Assembly (NCBI GenBank): GCA_945829425.1
Contig: CALZUQ010000013.1
Location: 1 to 55,226 of the forward strand
Direction of reading: 5' to 3'
Length of the DNA: 55,226 nucleotides
DNA from: an uncultured bacterium
Lineage (GTDB): Bacteria; Bacteroidota; Bacteroidia; Bacteroidales; Bacteroidaceae
Below the pieces are notes generated by a model that saw only the letters and a list, made by a program, of their open reading frames with translations, ran no database searches and was not told the origin of the DNA. Shown here piece after piece: positions 34,782-43,194 of the stretch (the stretch's first letter is position 1; each line of letters opens with the position of its first letter). A program made the position numbers and the translations under genes.

Positions 34782-37700
34782 ATGAAAAAAACGCTGCTCA
34801 CCCTGACATGCCTCACGCTGGCCATGATATGCCACGGAGAAGAGAAGAAGGCAAGGAGATACAACTACTACCCTGAAGGCAGGGAACTGGTATGCCGGAA
34901 CGGTGAAAACAGGTACACAAGGGCTCTATATGGCACACACGACGCCTTCAGGCTTGAAACCTCTGACCGTCCGGTATTTGCCACATATAAACGTAACGAA
35001 TGCCGGAATGTCAGTATGTATGCTGTAATTGACGGCAACAGGGTCGCTCTCGACTCTGCTTTCTTCGACTGTGAGGCACGCTATATGGGGGGAAGGCGGA
35101 CATATACTCTGCGCCACGATGACACGGAGATAAAGATATGTGCCATGGCATCATTCAGGGAGGATGAGGATGCGGTATGGCGTTTCGACATCGCTACGGA
35201 GCGGAAGGACATAAGGCTTGAAGCGGTACTGAAAGAGGCAAGAAGCAGTAAGTTCAGCAGGAACGGTGACCTCGGAGTGGACGACCTGACAAAATTCAAT
35301 GCAAAGGAAGATGGTGAGCCGCTCTCTGTTGCACGCTGGAACGCTGACGGCACGTCATTCATGCTTTTGGAGGGAAACAAAAAACTGGTGGCGGCAGAGT
35401 GGAAAGGAAAGGACTATGACCGCTTGAAACAAAGGTTTGAGAGTGAGGAGGAGAAAAGGACGGAGATCATGTCGAGAGTGGAGATAAATACTCCTGATGC
35501 GTTGTTCAATACATTGGGAAGCATTCTCATGGCTGCCGCTGACGGACTATGGGACGGCAAGACATGGCTGCACGGATGTATAGGTTGGAGAACGCCACTG
35601 GCAGGATGGAGAGGATGTTACGTAGGAGATGCCGTAGGATGGACGGAGAGGTCATACAGCCATTTCAAGGCGTATGGAGCAAGCCAGGTGACTGACGTGA
35701 CACCTGTCACACCACATCCGTCGCAGGACTCGACACTGAACCTCGCAAGGGCTAAGAAGAAATGGGGAACTCAGATGTACAGCAACGGGTATATCTGCCG
35801 CTATCCTGAGCGGAAGGACGTAATGCACCACTACGACATGAACCTGAACTATATAGACGGCCTGCTGTGGCATCTGTCATATAATGCGGGGAAGGAACAA
35901 CTGAGGGAGTTCTGGCAGATACTGACAAGACATCTGGAATGGGAGAAACGTAACTTCGACCCTGACAACGACTGTCTGTATGACGCATACTGTTGCATAT
36001 GGGCTTCAGATGCATTGTATTATAACGGCGGGGCGGTGACACACTCTTCGGCATATAACTACAGAGGAAACCGCTTGGCGGCGCGTATAGCGGAAATTCT
36101 GGGTGAAGATGGAGAGAAATACCGCCGTGAGGCTGAAGGCATACTGAAAGCCATGAACAGACGGTTGTGGATAGAGGAGAGAGGACATTGGGCGGAATAC
36201 GAAGACCTCATGGGAAAGGGAAGAAAACATGAGAGCGCAGCATTATGGTCAGTATATACTCCTATTGACTGCGGAGCATGCTCTCCGGAGCAGGCTTTCC
36301 GCGCAACAGAATATGTCGACCGCGAGATACCTCATATTCCTGTAGTGGCGGAGGGAGGAGTAACGGTGGGACATACGCTGTCAACAACCGACTGGATGCC
36401 GTATGCATGGAGCACAAACAATGTGGCTCACGAAGAGGTGGCGAACATGGCACTGGCATATTTCCAGGCAGGAAGGACGGAGAAAGGTTTCGAACTGCTG
36501 AAGACAGACCTGACTGACGAAATGCTGCTGGGCAAATCACCAGGTAATTTTGGACAGATAAGCTTCTATGACCGAGAAAGGAAAGAGGCGTACCGTGACT
36601 TCGGAGATAATATTGGCATAACAAGCCGCGCCATAATAAACGGACTCTTCGGCATTACGCCTGACGCCTTGTACGGAAGGTGTATAATAAAGCCTGCCTT
36701 CCCAGAGGAATGGAGGGAAGCAAGCATAAGGACACCATACCTCTCATATTCCTTCAGACGTGAGGGGGAGAAAGACATATATGAGATAGAACAAAACTTC
36801 GCTGAACCTCTTCAGATAGTGATAAGGACGAACGCTGGAGAAGGGGCGTATATAGACACGGAGGGATGCAGTAAAAGAAGGCAGACTATCGTAGTAGAAA
36901 GAAAGAAACTGCCGCAGCGCAAGGCAGACAAGACTCTCACAGCACGGAAGGAGGAGACAACGCAACAAGGATATATAGAGAAAATGGGGCTGGGAGAAAT
37001 ATCACTATGTCAAGAAAACGACAAAGAGAAAGAGAGACATGTCATGCTGGACCTCTCCAGACATTATAATGCCAAGGTTACGGACATATTCAAAAACAGA
37101 TATGAAAGTCCGAGACCTCCATTCACAACATTGCAGATACCTGTACAGGGCATAGGGGAATGGTGTCACCCGAAGACGACAGCGGAGATAGACGACAGCG
37201 GACTGCGTAATATTATTACGGCTGTTGAGGGAGAAAAAGGTTTGGGAATATACGATACAGAGAAAGGAATACGATTTTTGGTGGCTAAAGAGGGCTCTAA
37301 CGTCGTTTTCTCGTCGTTGTGGGACAATTACCCTGACGAGGTAAGAATACCGCTGAGAGGGCTGGAAAAAGGCTTCTGCGCCGCTTATCTCATGATGATA
37401 GGGACAACGAACAATATGCAGAGCAGAATAGACAACGGTCTCGTGATTGCGGAATATGCCGACAACACCTGCGACACACTGCATCTTGTGAACCCTATAA
37501 ACTGGCAAACAATAACAGAGGAATTTGTCTTCGACGACTACGCCTTCTGGTCAGCGCCTGTTTCTCCGCTGAGGTTCCGCCTTGACAACGGAAAAGTGGG
37601 AAGGGATATCAACAAGGCGGAATATCTTACAGAAATGCCACTCGAAGGGAATGAAGAGAAGAAGATTGGGGAGGAAAACAGGTATGCCATTCACCACGGG

Positions 37701-37823
37701 GCGGGAGTGATACTTAAAATGCCGGTAAACAATAAGAAGAAACTGAAAGCAGTAAGGCTCGTTACGCTGTCAAATGACATCGTAATAGGAATAATGGGTA
37801 TAACACTGGAAAAGGGAGAGTAA
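34782..37823 (+). CDS. Secreted six-hairpin glycosidase-like protein (DUF4450 type)
   Basis: The 1013-residue product has a signal peptide (MKKTLLTLTCLTLAMICHGE). Residues ~25-215 form a beta-rich N-terminal domain. The middle (~245-660) has the alternating helix pattern of an (alpha/alpha)6 barrel, with motifs such as GCIGWRTPLAGWRGCYVGDA, YDMNLNYIDGLLWHLSYNAG and DPDNDCLYDAYCCIWASDAL; the last resembles the acidic catalytic region of six-hairpin glycosidases. The C-terminal third is beta-rich. I associate this layout with Bacteroidetes proteins annotated DUF4450, but could not verify it. Substrate unknown. It lies 27 bp after the DUF4230 gene. Confidence 0.7.
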   Translation: MKKTLLTLTCLTLAMICHGEEKKARRYNYYPEGRELVCRNGENRYTRALYGTHDAFRLETSDRPVFATYKRNECRNVSMYAVIDGNRVALDSAFFDCEARYMGGRRTYTLRHDDTEIKICAMASFREDEDAVWRFDIATERKDIRLEAVLKEARSSKFSRNGDLGVDDLTKFNAKEDGEPLSVARWNADGTSFMLLEGNKKLVAAEWKGKDYDRLKQRFESEEEKRTEIMSRVEINTPDALFNTLGSILMAAADGLWDGKTWLHGCIGWRTPLAGWRGCYVGDAVGWTERSYSHFKAYGASQVTDVTPVTPHPSQDSTLNLARAKKKWGTQMYSNGYICRYPERKDVMHHYDMNLNYIDGLLWHLSYNAGKEQLREFWQILTRHLEWEKRNFDPDNDCLYDAYCCIWASDALYYNGGAVTHSSAYNYRGNRLAARIAEILGEDGEKYRREAEGILKAMNRRLWIEERGHWAEYEDLMGKGRKHESAALWSVYTPIDCGACSPEQAFRATEYVDREIPHIPVVAEGGVTVGHTLSTTDWMPYAWSTNNVAHEEVANMALAYFQAGRTEKGFELLKTDLTDEMLLGKSPGNFGQISFYDRERKEAYRDFGDNIGITSRAIINGLFGITPDALYGRCIIKPAFPEEWREASIRTPYLSYSFRREGEKDIYEIEQNFAEPLQIVIRTNAGEGAYIDTEGCSKRRQTIVVERKKLPQRKADKTLTARKEETTQQGYIEKMGLGEISLCQENDKEKERHVMLDLSRHYNAKVTDIFKNRYESPRPPFTTLQIPVQGIGEWCHPKTTAEIDDSGLRNIITAVEGEKGLGIYDTEKGIRFLVAKEGSNVVFSSLWDNYPDEVRIPLRGLEKGFCAAYLMMIGTTNNMQSRIDNGLVIAEYADNTCDTLHLVNPINWQTITEEFVFDDYAFWSAPVSPLRFRLDNGKVGRDINKAEYLTEMPLEGNEEKKIGEENRYAIHHGAGVILKMPVNNKKKLKAVRLVTLSNDIVIGIMGITLEKGE

Positions 37824-37890
37824 CAAAGCACAATGCGGCTTTCAAAAGGAAACATATTGTTGTCAGCAAAGACAATATGCAGGGATAAGG

Positions 37891-37931
37891 AAAAAAGCAA
37901 GGAGGCATTAGTGCCGTTCCTTGCTTTTTTT
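37891..37931. terminator. Bidirectional terminator overlapping the transporter stop
   Basis: AAAAAAGCAAGGA (37891-37903) pairs perfectly with TCCTTGCTTTTTT (37918-37930). It ends the plus-strand six-hairpin gene. The right arm also encodes the last residues of the minus-strand transporter, whose stop codon is at 37908-37910. Confidence 0.85.
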
Positions 37932-38948
37932 GGCTAACTGCCATGAGTTTATGACATTGTGCCAGATACTGTAGAAACCTCCTACGACACTTGTCACAGG
38001 ATTAAGGAAAACGAGTCCCATCCAAATGATGAAGACAGTGTTCTTCTGACCGAAAGCCTGTCCTGCAGTAATTGCAGAACGCTCGGCGGAAGGCAGCAAC
38101 TTATGTCCGTCACTTTTTTCTTCTGAAACGTCAGAGAGTGTCTCTGGCTGTTGCCACCTTAGTCCTATACGTCGTCCGAGGTAGAACTGCAGGCAGCAGC
38201 ACAACATGCTGACGAAAGCAAACGCCATAAGGATGGAAACAGGGATCTGTGTCTCTACAATAGTGCGTACTGTAACCATTATGGCAAAGGCAAGGGCAAA
38301 AAGCCAAAGATAAAAGGCAAGGTCTCTGATACGGAGCATATAGTCCATAAGATGGGGTGTATAATGCCTCACACAAAGGGCTACGAAGAGAGGACAGAGG
38401 AGCAGGGGAAAGACTTTTCCCATAATCATGAAGAACTCTGTGAGGAATGTCATTCCGTCATGTGGCTCTACGAGGGTCAGAAAGCCTGGTGCAAGAAGTG
38501 AGACCATAAGATTGCAAAGCACGATATATGTCACGACACCACTCAGTGAACCTCCCAGCTTTTGGACTATTACTGCCGAGGCTGTAGCAGTAGGGCATAT
38601 AAAACACAGCATAGCTCCCTCAAACAGCAACGCCCACCATAAATCGCTGATGTATTTCTGAGAGAAATACGCCATAAGAGATGCAATGACAAAGAGTAGG
38701 CCTTGGATAAGCAGAAGCACACCATGCCAACGGTGGGGGCGGAGGTCATGGGGACGTACCTTGAGAAAAGAGAGGAAGAGCATACAGAATATCAATGCCG
38801 GCTGAATAAAATGTGAGATAGAATAGTAGCAGGATTCTTTTGTTTCCGTCTCTGGAATGGCTGCCTCAAAAAGGAAATACAGCAAAACTCCGCACAACAT
38901 CGCAACAGGTAATTTCCATGTGCGGAGCAATCGAAGGATATATGGCAT
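37908..38948 (-). CDS. Bile acid:sodium symporter (BASS) family transporter
   Basis: The 346-residue protein has about nine or ten hydrophobic segments. The block FICPTATASAVIVQKLGGSL is typical of the BASS/SBF superfamily, where the crossing helices bind sodium. Members carry bile acids, pantoate, pyruvate or other organic anions; the substrate is not clear. The start at 38948 (MPYILRLLRTWKLPVAMLC) is chosen over one 14 codons upstream because it places the first membrane helix normally. It lies downstream of frdB on the same strand, with hairpins between, so it is probably a separate unit. Confidence 0.85.
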   Translation of the reverse strand: MPYILRLLRTWKLPVAMLCGVLLYFLFEAAIPETETKESCYYSISHFIQPALIFCMLFLSFLKVRPHDLRPHRWHGVLLLIQGLLFVIASLMAYFSQKYISDLWWALLFEGAMLCFICPTATASAVIVQKLGGSLSGVVTYIVLCNLMVSLLAPGFLTLVEPHDGMTFLTEFFMIMGKVFPLLLCPLFVALCVRHYTPHLMDYMLRIRDLAFYLWLFALAFAIMVTVRTIVETQIPVSILMAFAFVSMLCCCLQFYLGRRIGLRWQQPETLSDVSEEKSDGHKLLPSAERSAITAGQAFGQKNTVFIIWMGLVFLNPVTSVVGGFYSIWHNVINSWQLAKKSKERH

Positions 38949-39020
38949 AATAATGACTTTTTTCTGAACTATAGTAAGAAAGGCCACCATATAGGCAGCC
39001 TTTCTCTATTTATATCATAT

Positions 39021-39087
39021 CAGGTATGGCGAAATAACTATACCTGGCCTTATTCAGAGGTATCGCCTGATTTTCAGGAATATCCTC
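39021..39087 (-). terminator. Hairpins downstream of frdB
   Basis: CAGGTAT/ATACCTG (39021-39046) and GAGGTAT-CCTGA/TCAGG-ATATCCTC (39057-39087) form two stems in the gap after frdB. Neither has a clear T-run on the minus strand, so termination is likely but not certain. Confidence 0.5.
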
Positions 39088-39098
39088 TGGCTTATTAA

Positions 39099-39150
39099 AA
39101 ATCCTAATCAGCAAGTTTCAGCTTTTTGGAAATCCTAATCAGCAAGTTTC
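39099..39150. repeat. 31-bp tandem duplication of the frdB 3' end
   Basis: AAATCCTAATCAGCAAGTTT occurs at about 39099 and again at about 39130; the second copy contains the frdB stop codon. The last codons and stop of frdB are thus repeated just downstream of the gene. Confidence 0.8.
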
Positions 39151-39893
39151 GCTTTTATGAACTCACGGTTGAGACGTGCGATATTCGCTATAGACTCGTT
39201 CTTTGGACATACAGCCTCACAAGCGCGGGTGTTTGTACAGTTTCCGAAGCCGAGCTCTTCCATTTTCATTACCATAGCCTTAGCGCGGCGTGCTGCCTCA
39301 GGCTTGCCCTGCGGGAGGAGTGCGAGCTGGCTTACCTTCGAACTTACGAAGAGCATGGCAGAACCGTTCTTACATGCTGCGACACACGCTCCACATCCGA
39401 TACATGTAGCGCAGTCCATAGCCTCGTCAGCGTTCTCCTTAGGTATAAGGATAGCATTAGCGTCCTGAGCCTGCCCTGTACGTACAGAGGTGTATCCACC
39501 AGCCTGGATGATTTTATCGAAAGCGTTTCTGTCCACCATACAGTCCTTAATGACTGGGAATCCGGCAGAGCGCCATGGCTCTACGGTAATCACGTCTCCA
39601 TCGTTGAACTTACGCATATAGAGCTGACATGTTGTAGCGCCGCGCTCTGTCTTTCCGTGTGGAGTACCATTGATATATAGAGAGCACATGCCGCAGATGC
39701 CCTCACGACAATCGTGGTCGAAAACGAAAGGTTCCTTGCCCTGGTTTATGAGTTTCTCGTTCATCATGTCAAGCATTTCGAGGAAGGAAGTATCGTCCGG
39801 TATGTTCTCCATGACCTGCTCGTCAAAATGTCCTTTGTCCTTCGGACCATTCTGCTTCCAGAACTTTACCGTTACAGTTATATTCTTAGCCAT
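39135..39893 (-). CDS. frdB: Fumarate reductase/succinate dehydrogenase iron-sulfur subunit
   Basis: The 252-residue subunit passes electrons between the flavin and the membrane quinone. The [2Fe-2S] ligands are in [19 protein letters not shown]. The [4Fe-4S] and [3Fe-4S] ligands are in [20 protein letters not shown] and [16 protein letters not shown]. It is the last gene of the C-A-B operon. In Prevotella and Bacteroides this complex works mainly as a fumarate reductase in anaerobic energy metabolism and succinate formation; direction cannot be read from sequence. Confidence 0.96.
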   Translation of the reverse strand: MAKNITVTVKFWKQNGPKDKGHFDEQVMENIPDDTSFLEMLDMMNEKLINQGKEPFVFDHDCREGICGMCSLYINGTPHGKTERGATTCQLYMRKFNDGDVITVEPWRSAGFPVIKDCMVDRNAFDKIIQAGGYTSVRTGQAQDANAILIPKENADEAMDCATCIGCGACVAACKNGSAMLFVSSKVSQLALLPQGKPEAARRAKAMVMKMEELGFGNCTNTRACEAVCPKNESIANIARLNREFIKAKLAD

Positions 39894-40034
39894 AATATTT
39901 CTGGTTATGGTTTTTCTTTTATATTATATATAAAGGTTTTATTCTGCCTTACATGCCGTCATGCTGTAGAGAAACACAGCTTTGACATCAGGTATTTTTA
40001 TAACCTATATATAATATCTTGGAGAAACCTATTG

Positions 40035-42017
40035 TTAATTCTTGTAGTTACGTGTTTGAACTTTTATTATCTCATATTCGAGCGGCTCCTTTGTAAGTTC
40101 AGGAGCTGTATCGTCGTTGCTCTGATACTCCCAAGCACCTACATAGAAGAAGTTTGCATCATCACGCTTTGCCTCACCTTCCTCAGTCTGATGCTCCTCA
40201 CGGAAGTGTCCTCCGCAAGACTCCTCACGGTGTAGAGCGTCATAAGCTATCAGCTCGCCCATGAGAATGAAGTCGCGTAGGTGTACAGCCTTGTCGAGCT
40301 CAACATTGACACCTTCCTTCTCTCCTGGGACGAAGAGGTTGGTATTGAACTCCTTACGCAGGTTCTTAAGCATTTTGAGACCTTCCTCAAGACCTGCCTT
40401 GGTACGTCCCATTCCAACGTGCTCCCACATGATGTGTCCGAGTTCCTTGTGTATAGAGTCCACAGAACGCTTTCCCTTGATATTGAGGAGGCGTGAAAGC
40501 TCTGCATCGACAGCCTTCTCAGCAGCTTCAAACTCTGGGAGGTCTGTAGAGAGGCGTGGCCATATAGCCTGGTCAGCAAGGTAGTTCTGAATAGTGTATG
40601 GGAGAACGAAATATCCGTCTGCAAGACCCTGCATGAGCGCAGAAGCTCCGAGTCGGTTAGCACCGTGATCAGAGAAGTTACACTCACCGATAGCGAAGAG
40701 ACCCGGTATTGTTGTCTGCAGCTCGTAGTCTACCCAGATGCCACCCATGGTATAGTGAATAGCCGGGAAAATCATCATTGGCTTGTAGTAGTCTACTCCG
40801 TCGACAGTCTGTACGAATTCTCCTGGGTTGACGTCAGTAATCTCCTCATACATGTCAAAGAGGTTTCCGTATCGCTGGCGTATCTCGTCAATTCCGAGAC
40901 GCTGTATAGACTCAGAGAAATCGAGGAAGACAGCGAGTCCGGTGTTGTTAACGCCATAGCCCTTGTCACAACGCTCTTTAGCTGCACGGCTGGCAACGTC
41001 ACGCGGCACGAGGTTTCCGAAAGCCGGATAACGACGCTCAAGATAGTAGTCGCGGTCTTGCTCCGGTATCTCCCATCCCTGCTTTGTACCGTTCTGTAGA
41101 GCCTTTGCATCGTCGAGGTTCTTTGGCACCCATATTCTGCCGTCGTTACGCAGTGACTCTGACATAAGTGTCAGCTTTGACTGGTTGTCGCCGTGAACCG
41201 GAATACATGTAGGGTGTATCTGTACGTATGAAGGGTTTGCCATGAGTGCACCTTTTCTATAGCACTGTATGGCAGCCGTACAGTTACATCCCATAGCGTT
41301 TGTTGACAGGAAGTATGTGTTTCCGTAACCACCTGTTGCTATGACAACGGCATTAGCAGAGAAACGCTCCAGCTTTCCTGTGCATAGGTTCTTGGCTATG
41401 ATGCCACGTGCGCGTCCGTCAATGATCACCACGTCTTCCATTTCATAACGTGTGTAGAGCTTAACCTTTCCAGCATTCACCATACGTGAAAGTGAAGAAT
41501 AAGCTCCAAGGAGTAGCTGCTGTCCTGTCTGTCCCTTAGCATAGAACGTACGGCTTACCTGTGCACCACCGAAAGAACGGTTTGCAAGCATGCCGCCATA
41601 TTCGCGTGCGAAAGGTACACCCTGTGCCACACACTGGTCGATGATGTCGTTGGACACCTCGGCAAGACGGTAAACGTTTGCCTCGCGTGCACGGTAGTCA
41701 CCACCCTTTACGGTATCATAGAAGAGACGGTAGACAGAGTCACCATCGTTCTGATAGTTCTTTGCGGCGTTTATACCTCCCTGTGCAGCAATGGAGTGAG
41801 CACGACGTGGAGAGTCCTGTATACAAAGGTTTATAACGTTGAAGCCCATCTCTCCGAGCGATGCTGCCGCACTGGCACCTGCAAGTCCTGTACCTACAAC
41901 GATAACATCGAGCTTGAGCTTGTTCTTAGGGTTTACCAGACGCTGGTGAGCTTTATAGTTAGTCCACTTTTCTGCTACTGGTCCCTCTGGTATTCTTGAA
42001 TTTAATGTCTTAGCCAT
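40035..42017 (-). CDS. frdA: Fumarate reductase/succinate dehydrogenase flavoprotein subunit
   Basis: The 660-residue subunit carries covalently bound FAD and the dicarboxylate site. The Rossmann motif is [19 protein letters not shown]; the FAD-attachment histidine lies in [35 protein letters not shown] and the active-site block around [15 protein letters not shown] are also present. The start at 42017 ([12 protein letters not shown]) is preferred over one three codons upstream. The gene lies 12 bp after frdC and 141 bp before frdB on the same strand. Confidence 0.96.
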   Translation of the reverse strand: MAKTLNSRIPEGPVAEKWTNYKAHQRLVNPKNKLKLDVIVVGTGLAGASAAASLGEMGFNVINLCIQDSPRRAHSIAAQGGINAAKNYQNDGDSVYRLFYDTVKGGDYRAREANVYRLAEVSNDIIDQCVAQGVPFAREYGGMLANRSFGGAQVSRTFYAKGQTGQQLLLGAYSSLSRMVNAGKVKLYTRYEMEDVVIIDGRARGIIAKNLCTGKLERFSANAVVIATGGYGNTYFLSTNAMGCNCTAAIQCYRKGALMANPSYVQIHPTCIPVHGDNQSKLTLMSESLRNDGRIWVPKNLDDAKALQNGTKQGWEIPEQDRDYYLERRYPAFGNLVPRDVASRAAKERCDKGYGVNNTGLAVFLDFSESIQRLGIDEIRQRYGNLFDMYEEITDVNPGEFVQTVDGVDYYKPMMIFPAIHYTMGGIWVDYELQTTIPGLFAIGECNFSDHGANRLGASALMQGLADGYFVLPYTIQNYLADQAIWPRLSTDLPEFEAAEKAVDAELSRLLNIKGKRSVDSIHKELGHIMWEHVGMGRTKAGLEEGLKMLKNLRKEFNTNLFVPGEKEGVNVELDKAVHLRDFILMGELIAYDALHREESCGGHFREEHQTEEGEAKRDDANFFYVGAWEYQSNDDTAPELTKEPLEYEIIKVQTRNYKN

Positions 42018-42029
42018 AATAATCAATTA

Positions 42030-42695
42030 CTAAAAGGAAAAAACTATTGCTACAGCAGCGAAGCCGAGCATGAGGATAGTGGTGTAAACAATGCTGATGA
42101 CCTTCCATCTGCAGAACCATGTCTTGCCGTTCCAGCCGAGTGTCTGTAGAGCAGACCAGAAACCGTGTGTGAGGTGGAACCATATTGCAAAGAACCAGAT
42201 GAGATAGAGCACGGTGTTTACAGGGTTCTGGAATGTTTCGACAATCCATGCCGCACCGTCAGTAGGACTTGGTGACTGGAAGATAGCATAGTGGTCTACG
42301 AGTTCCTGGTACATCATATTATACCAGAAATGGTAGAGGTGAATAACGAGTCCTACGGCAATGATGATACCGAGGACGAGCATGTTCTGGCTTGCCCACT
42401 CTACCTTTGCCGGCTTGTCTGTGACTGCGTATGCGTTGTTGCCACGCGCACGACGGTTCTGCATCGTAAGCCAGAAAGCATAGAAGATGTGAATGACAGC
42501 CAGACCAGCCAAACCGAGTGTTGCCACTACAGCATACCAGTTGGCACCGAGAAACTCACAAATCATGTTATAGCCCTCTGATGAGAACAGAGCGACTAAG
42601 TTCATGCTCATGTGAAAGGTGAGGAAAAGGATCAGGGCGATGCCTGTTACAGACATCACTACTTTCCTACCAATAGAAGAATTTAGTAACCACAT
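42030..42695 (-). CDS. frdC: Fumarate reductase/succinate dehydrogenase cytochrome b subunit
   Basis: The 221-residue protein has five hydrophobic helices and belongs to the single-subunit diheme cytochrome b type used by Bacteroidales and Wolinella. Candidate heme-ligand histidines lie in LTFHMSMNLVALF, LAVIHIFYAFWL, GLVIHLYHFWYN and IWFHLTHGFWSA. It anchors FrdAB to the inner membrane and reacts with menaquinone. It is the first gene of the operon and begins about 410 bp after the likely promoter. Confidence 0.93.
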   Translation of the reverse strand: MWLLNSSIGRKVVMSVTGIALILFLTFHMSMNLVALFSSEGYNMICEFLGANWYAVVATLGLAGLAVIHIFYAFWLTMQNRRARGNNAYAVTDKPAKVEWASQNMLVLGIIIAVGLVIHLYHFWYNMMYQELVDHYAIFQSPSPTDGAAWIVETFQNPVNTVLYLIWFFAIWFHLTHGFWSALQTLGWNGKTWFCRWKVISIVYTTILMLGFAAVAIVFSF

Positions 42696-42777
42696 AAATT
42701 TTTTGTTTTGGTTTTAAGATGAATAATGTTTATAATAATTCCTAATCTTTGTAATCCCCTCCAAACACTTACGTTTA

Positions 42778-42902
42778 TCTACTCATGAGACAGACTGCTT
42801 TTCTTACTCATGAGGCAGACTGCTTTTCTTACTCATGAGGCAGACTGCTTTTACTATTCATGAGGCAGACTGCTTTTACTACTCATGAGACAGACAGCTT
42901 TT
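42778..42902. repeat. 25-bp tandem repeat, five units
   Basis: Five head-to-tail 25-bp units start at 42778, 42803, 42828, 42853 and 42878. The conserved part is CATGAGGCAGACTGCTTTT, and four units include the palindrome CTCATGAG. There are no spacers, so it is not a CRISPR array. Confidence 0.92.
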
Positions 42903-43107
42903 TCTCCTCTTATTAAACACCTGATTTGTTTCTCCTCAACAGGACTATGTCAGAATTTCTCCTTTCCTATTTCTCTTCACCTCCTCACCATTGTTCATGA
43001 CGTGTCTATACAACGCCATGGGTTCTGCAGCGTTTCGAGAAGAATGAAAGACATGTTTTTTGTGAGGTTTTAGCCGTATTACATATTATATAATGTCTAT
43101 CTGCTTG

Positions 43108-43115
43108 CAAAATTA
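43108..43115 (-). promoter_or_regulatory. -7 box for frdCAB
   Basis: TAATTTTG on the minus strand fits TAnnTTTG. No nearer box is seen upstream of frdC, so the leader would be about 400 nt. Confidence 0.5.
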
Positions 43116-43168
43116 ATAAATTAAAGCGATTAATCAAAATAATTCTTTAAGAATTAAAAAATATTTCT

Positions 43169-43176
43169 TACTTTTG
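43169..43176 (+). promoter_or_regulatory. -7 box for mnmG
   Basis: TACTTTTG fits TAnnTTTG, 19 bp before the mnmG start codon, giving a very short leader. Confidence 0.65.
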
Positions 43177-43194
43177 TACCAAAAATAATTTGAA

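Larger units (their letters stand above)
42696..43194. other. Divergent control region of frdCAB and mnmG
   Basis: The 499-bp gap holds divergent -7 boxes at 43108 (minus) and 43169 (plus) and the 25-bp tandem array at 42778-42902. The array falls in the long 5' leader of the frd transcript. A 62-codon plus-strand frame at 42885-43073 has no support. Confidence 0.6.

Noticed and set aside
39714..40235. 173-codon plus-strand frame across frdB and frdA
   Set aside because: It is antisense to two clear genes; the hydrophobic look comes from the AT-rich gap.
42778..42902. Possible CRISPR array
   Set aside because: The 25-bp units are contiguous with no unique spacers, and no cas gene is present.
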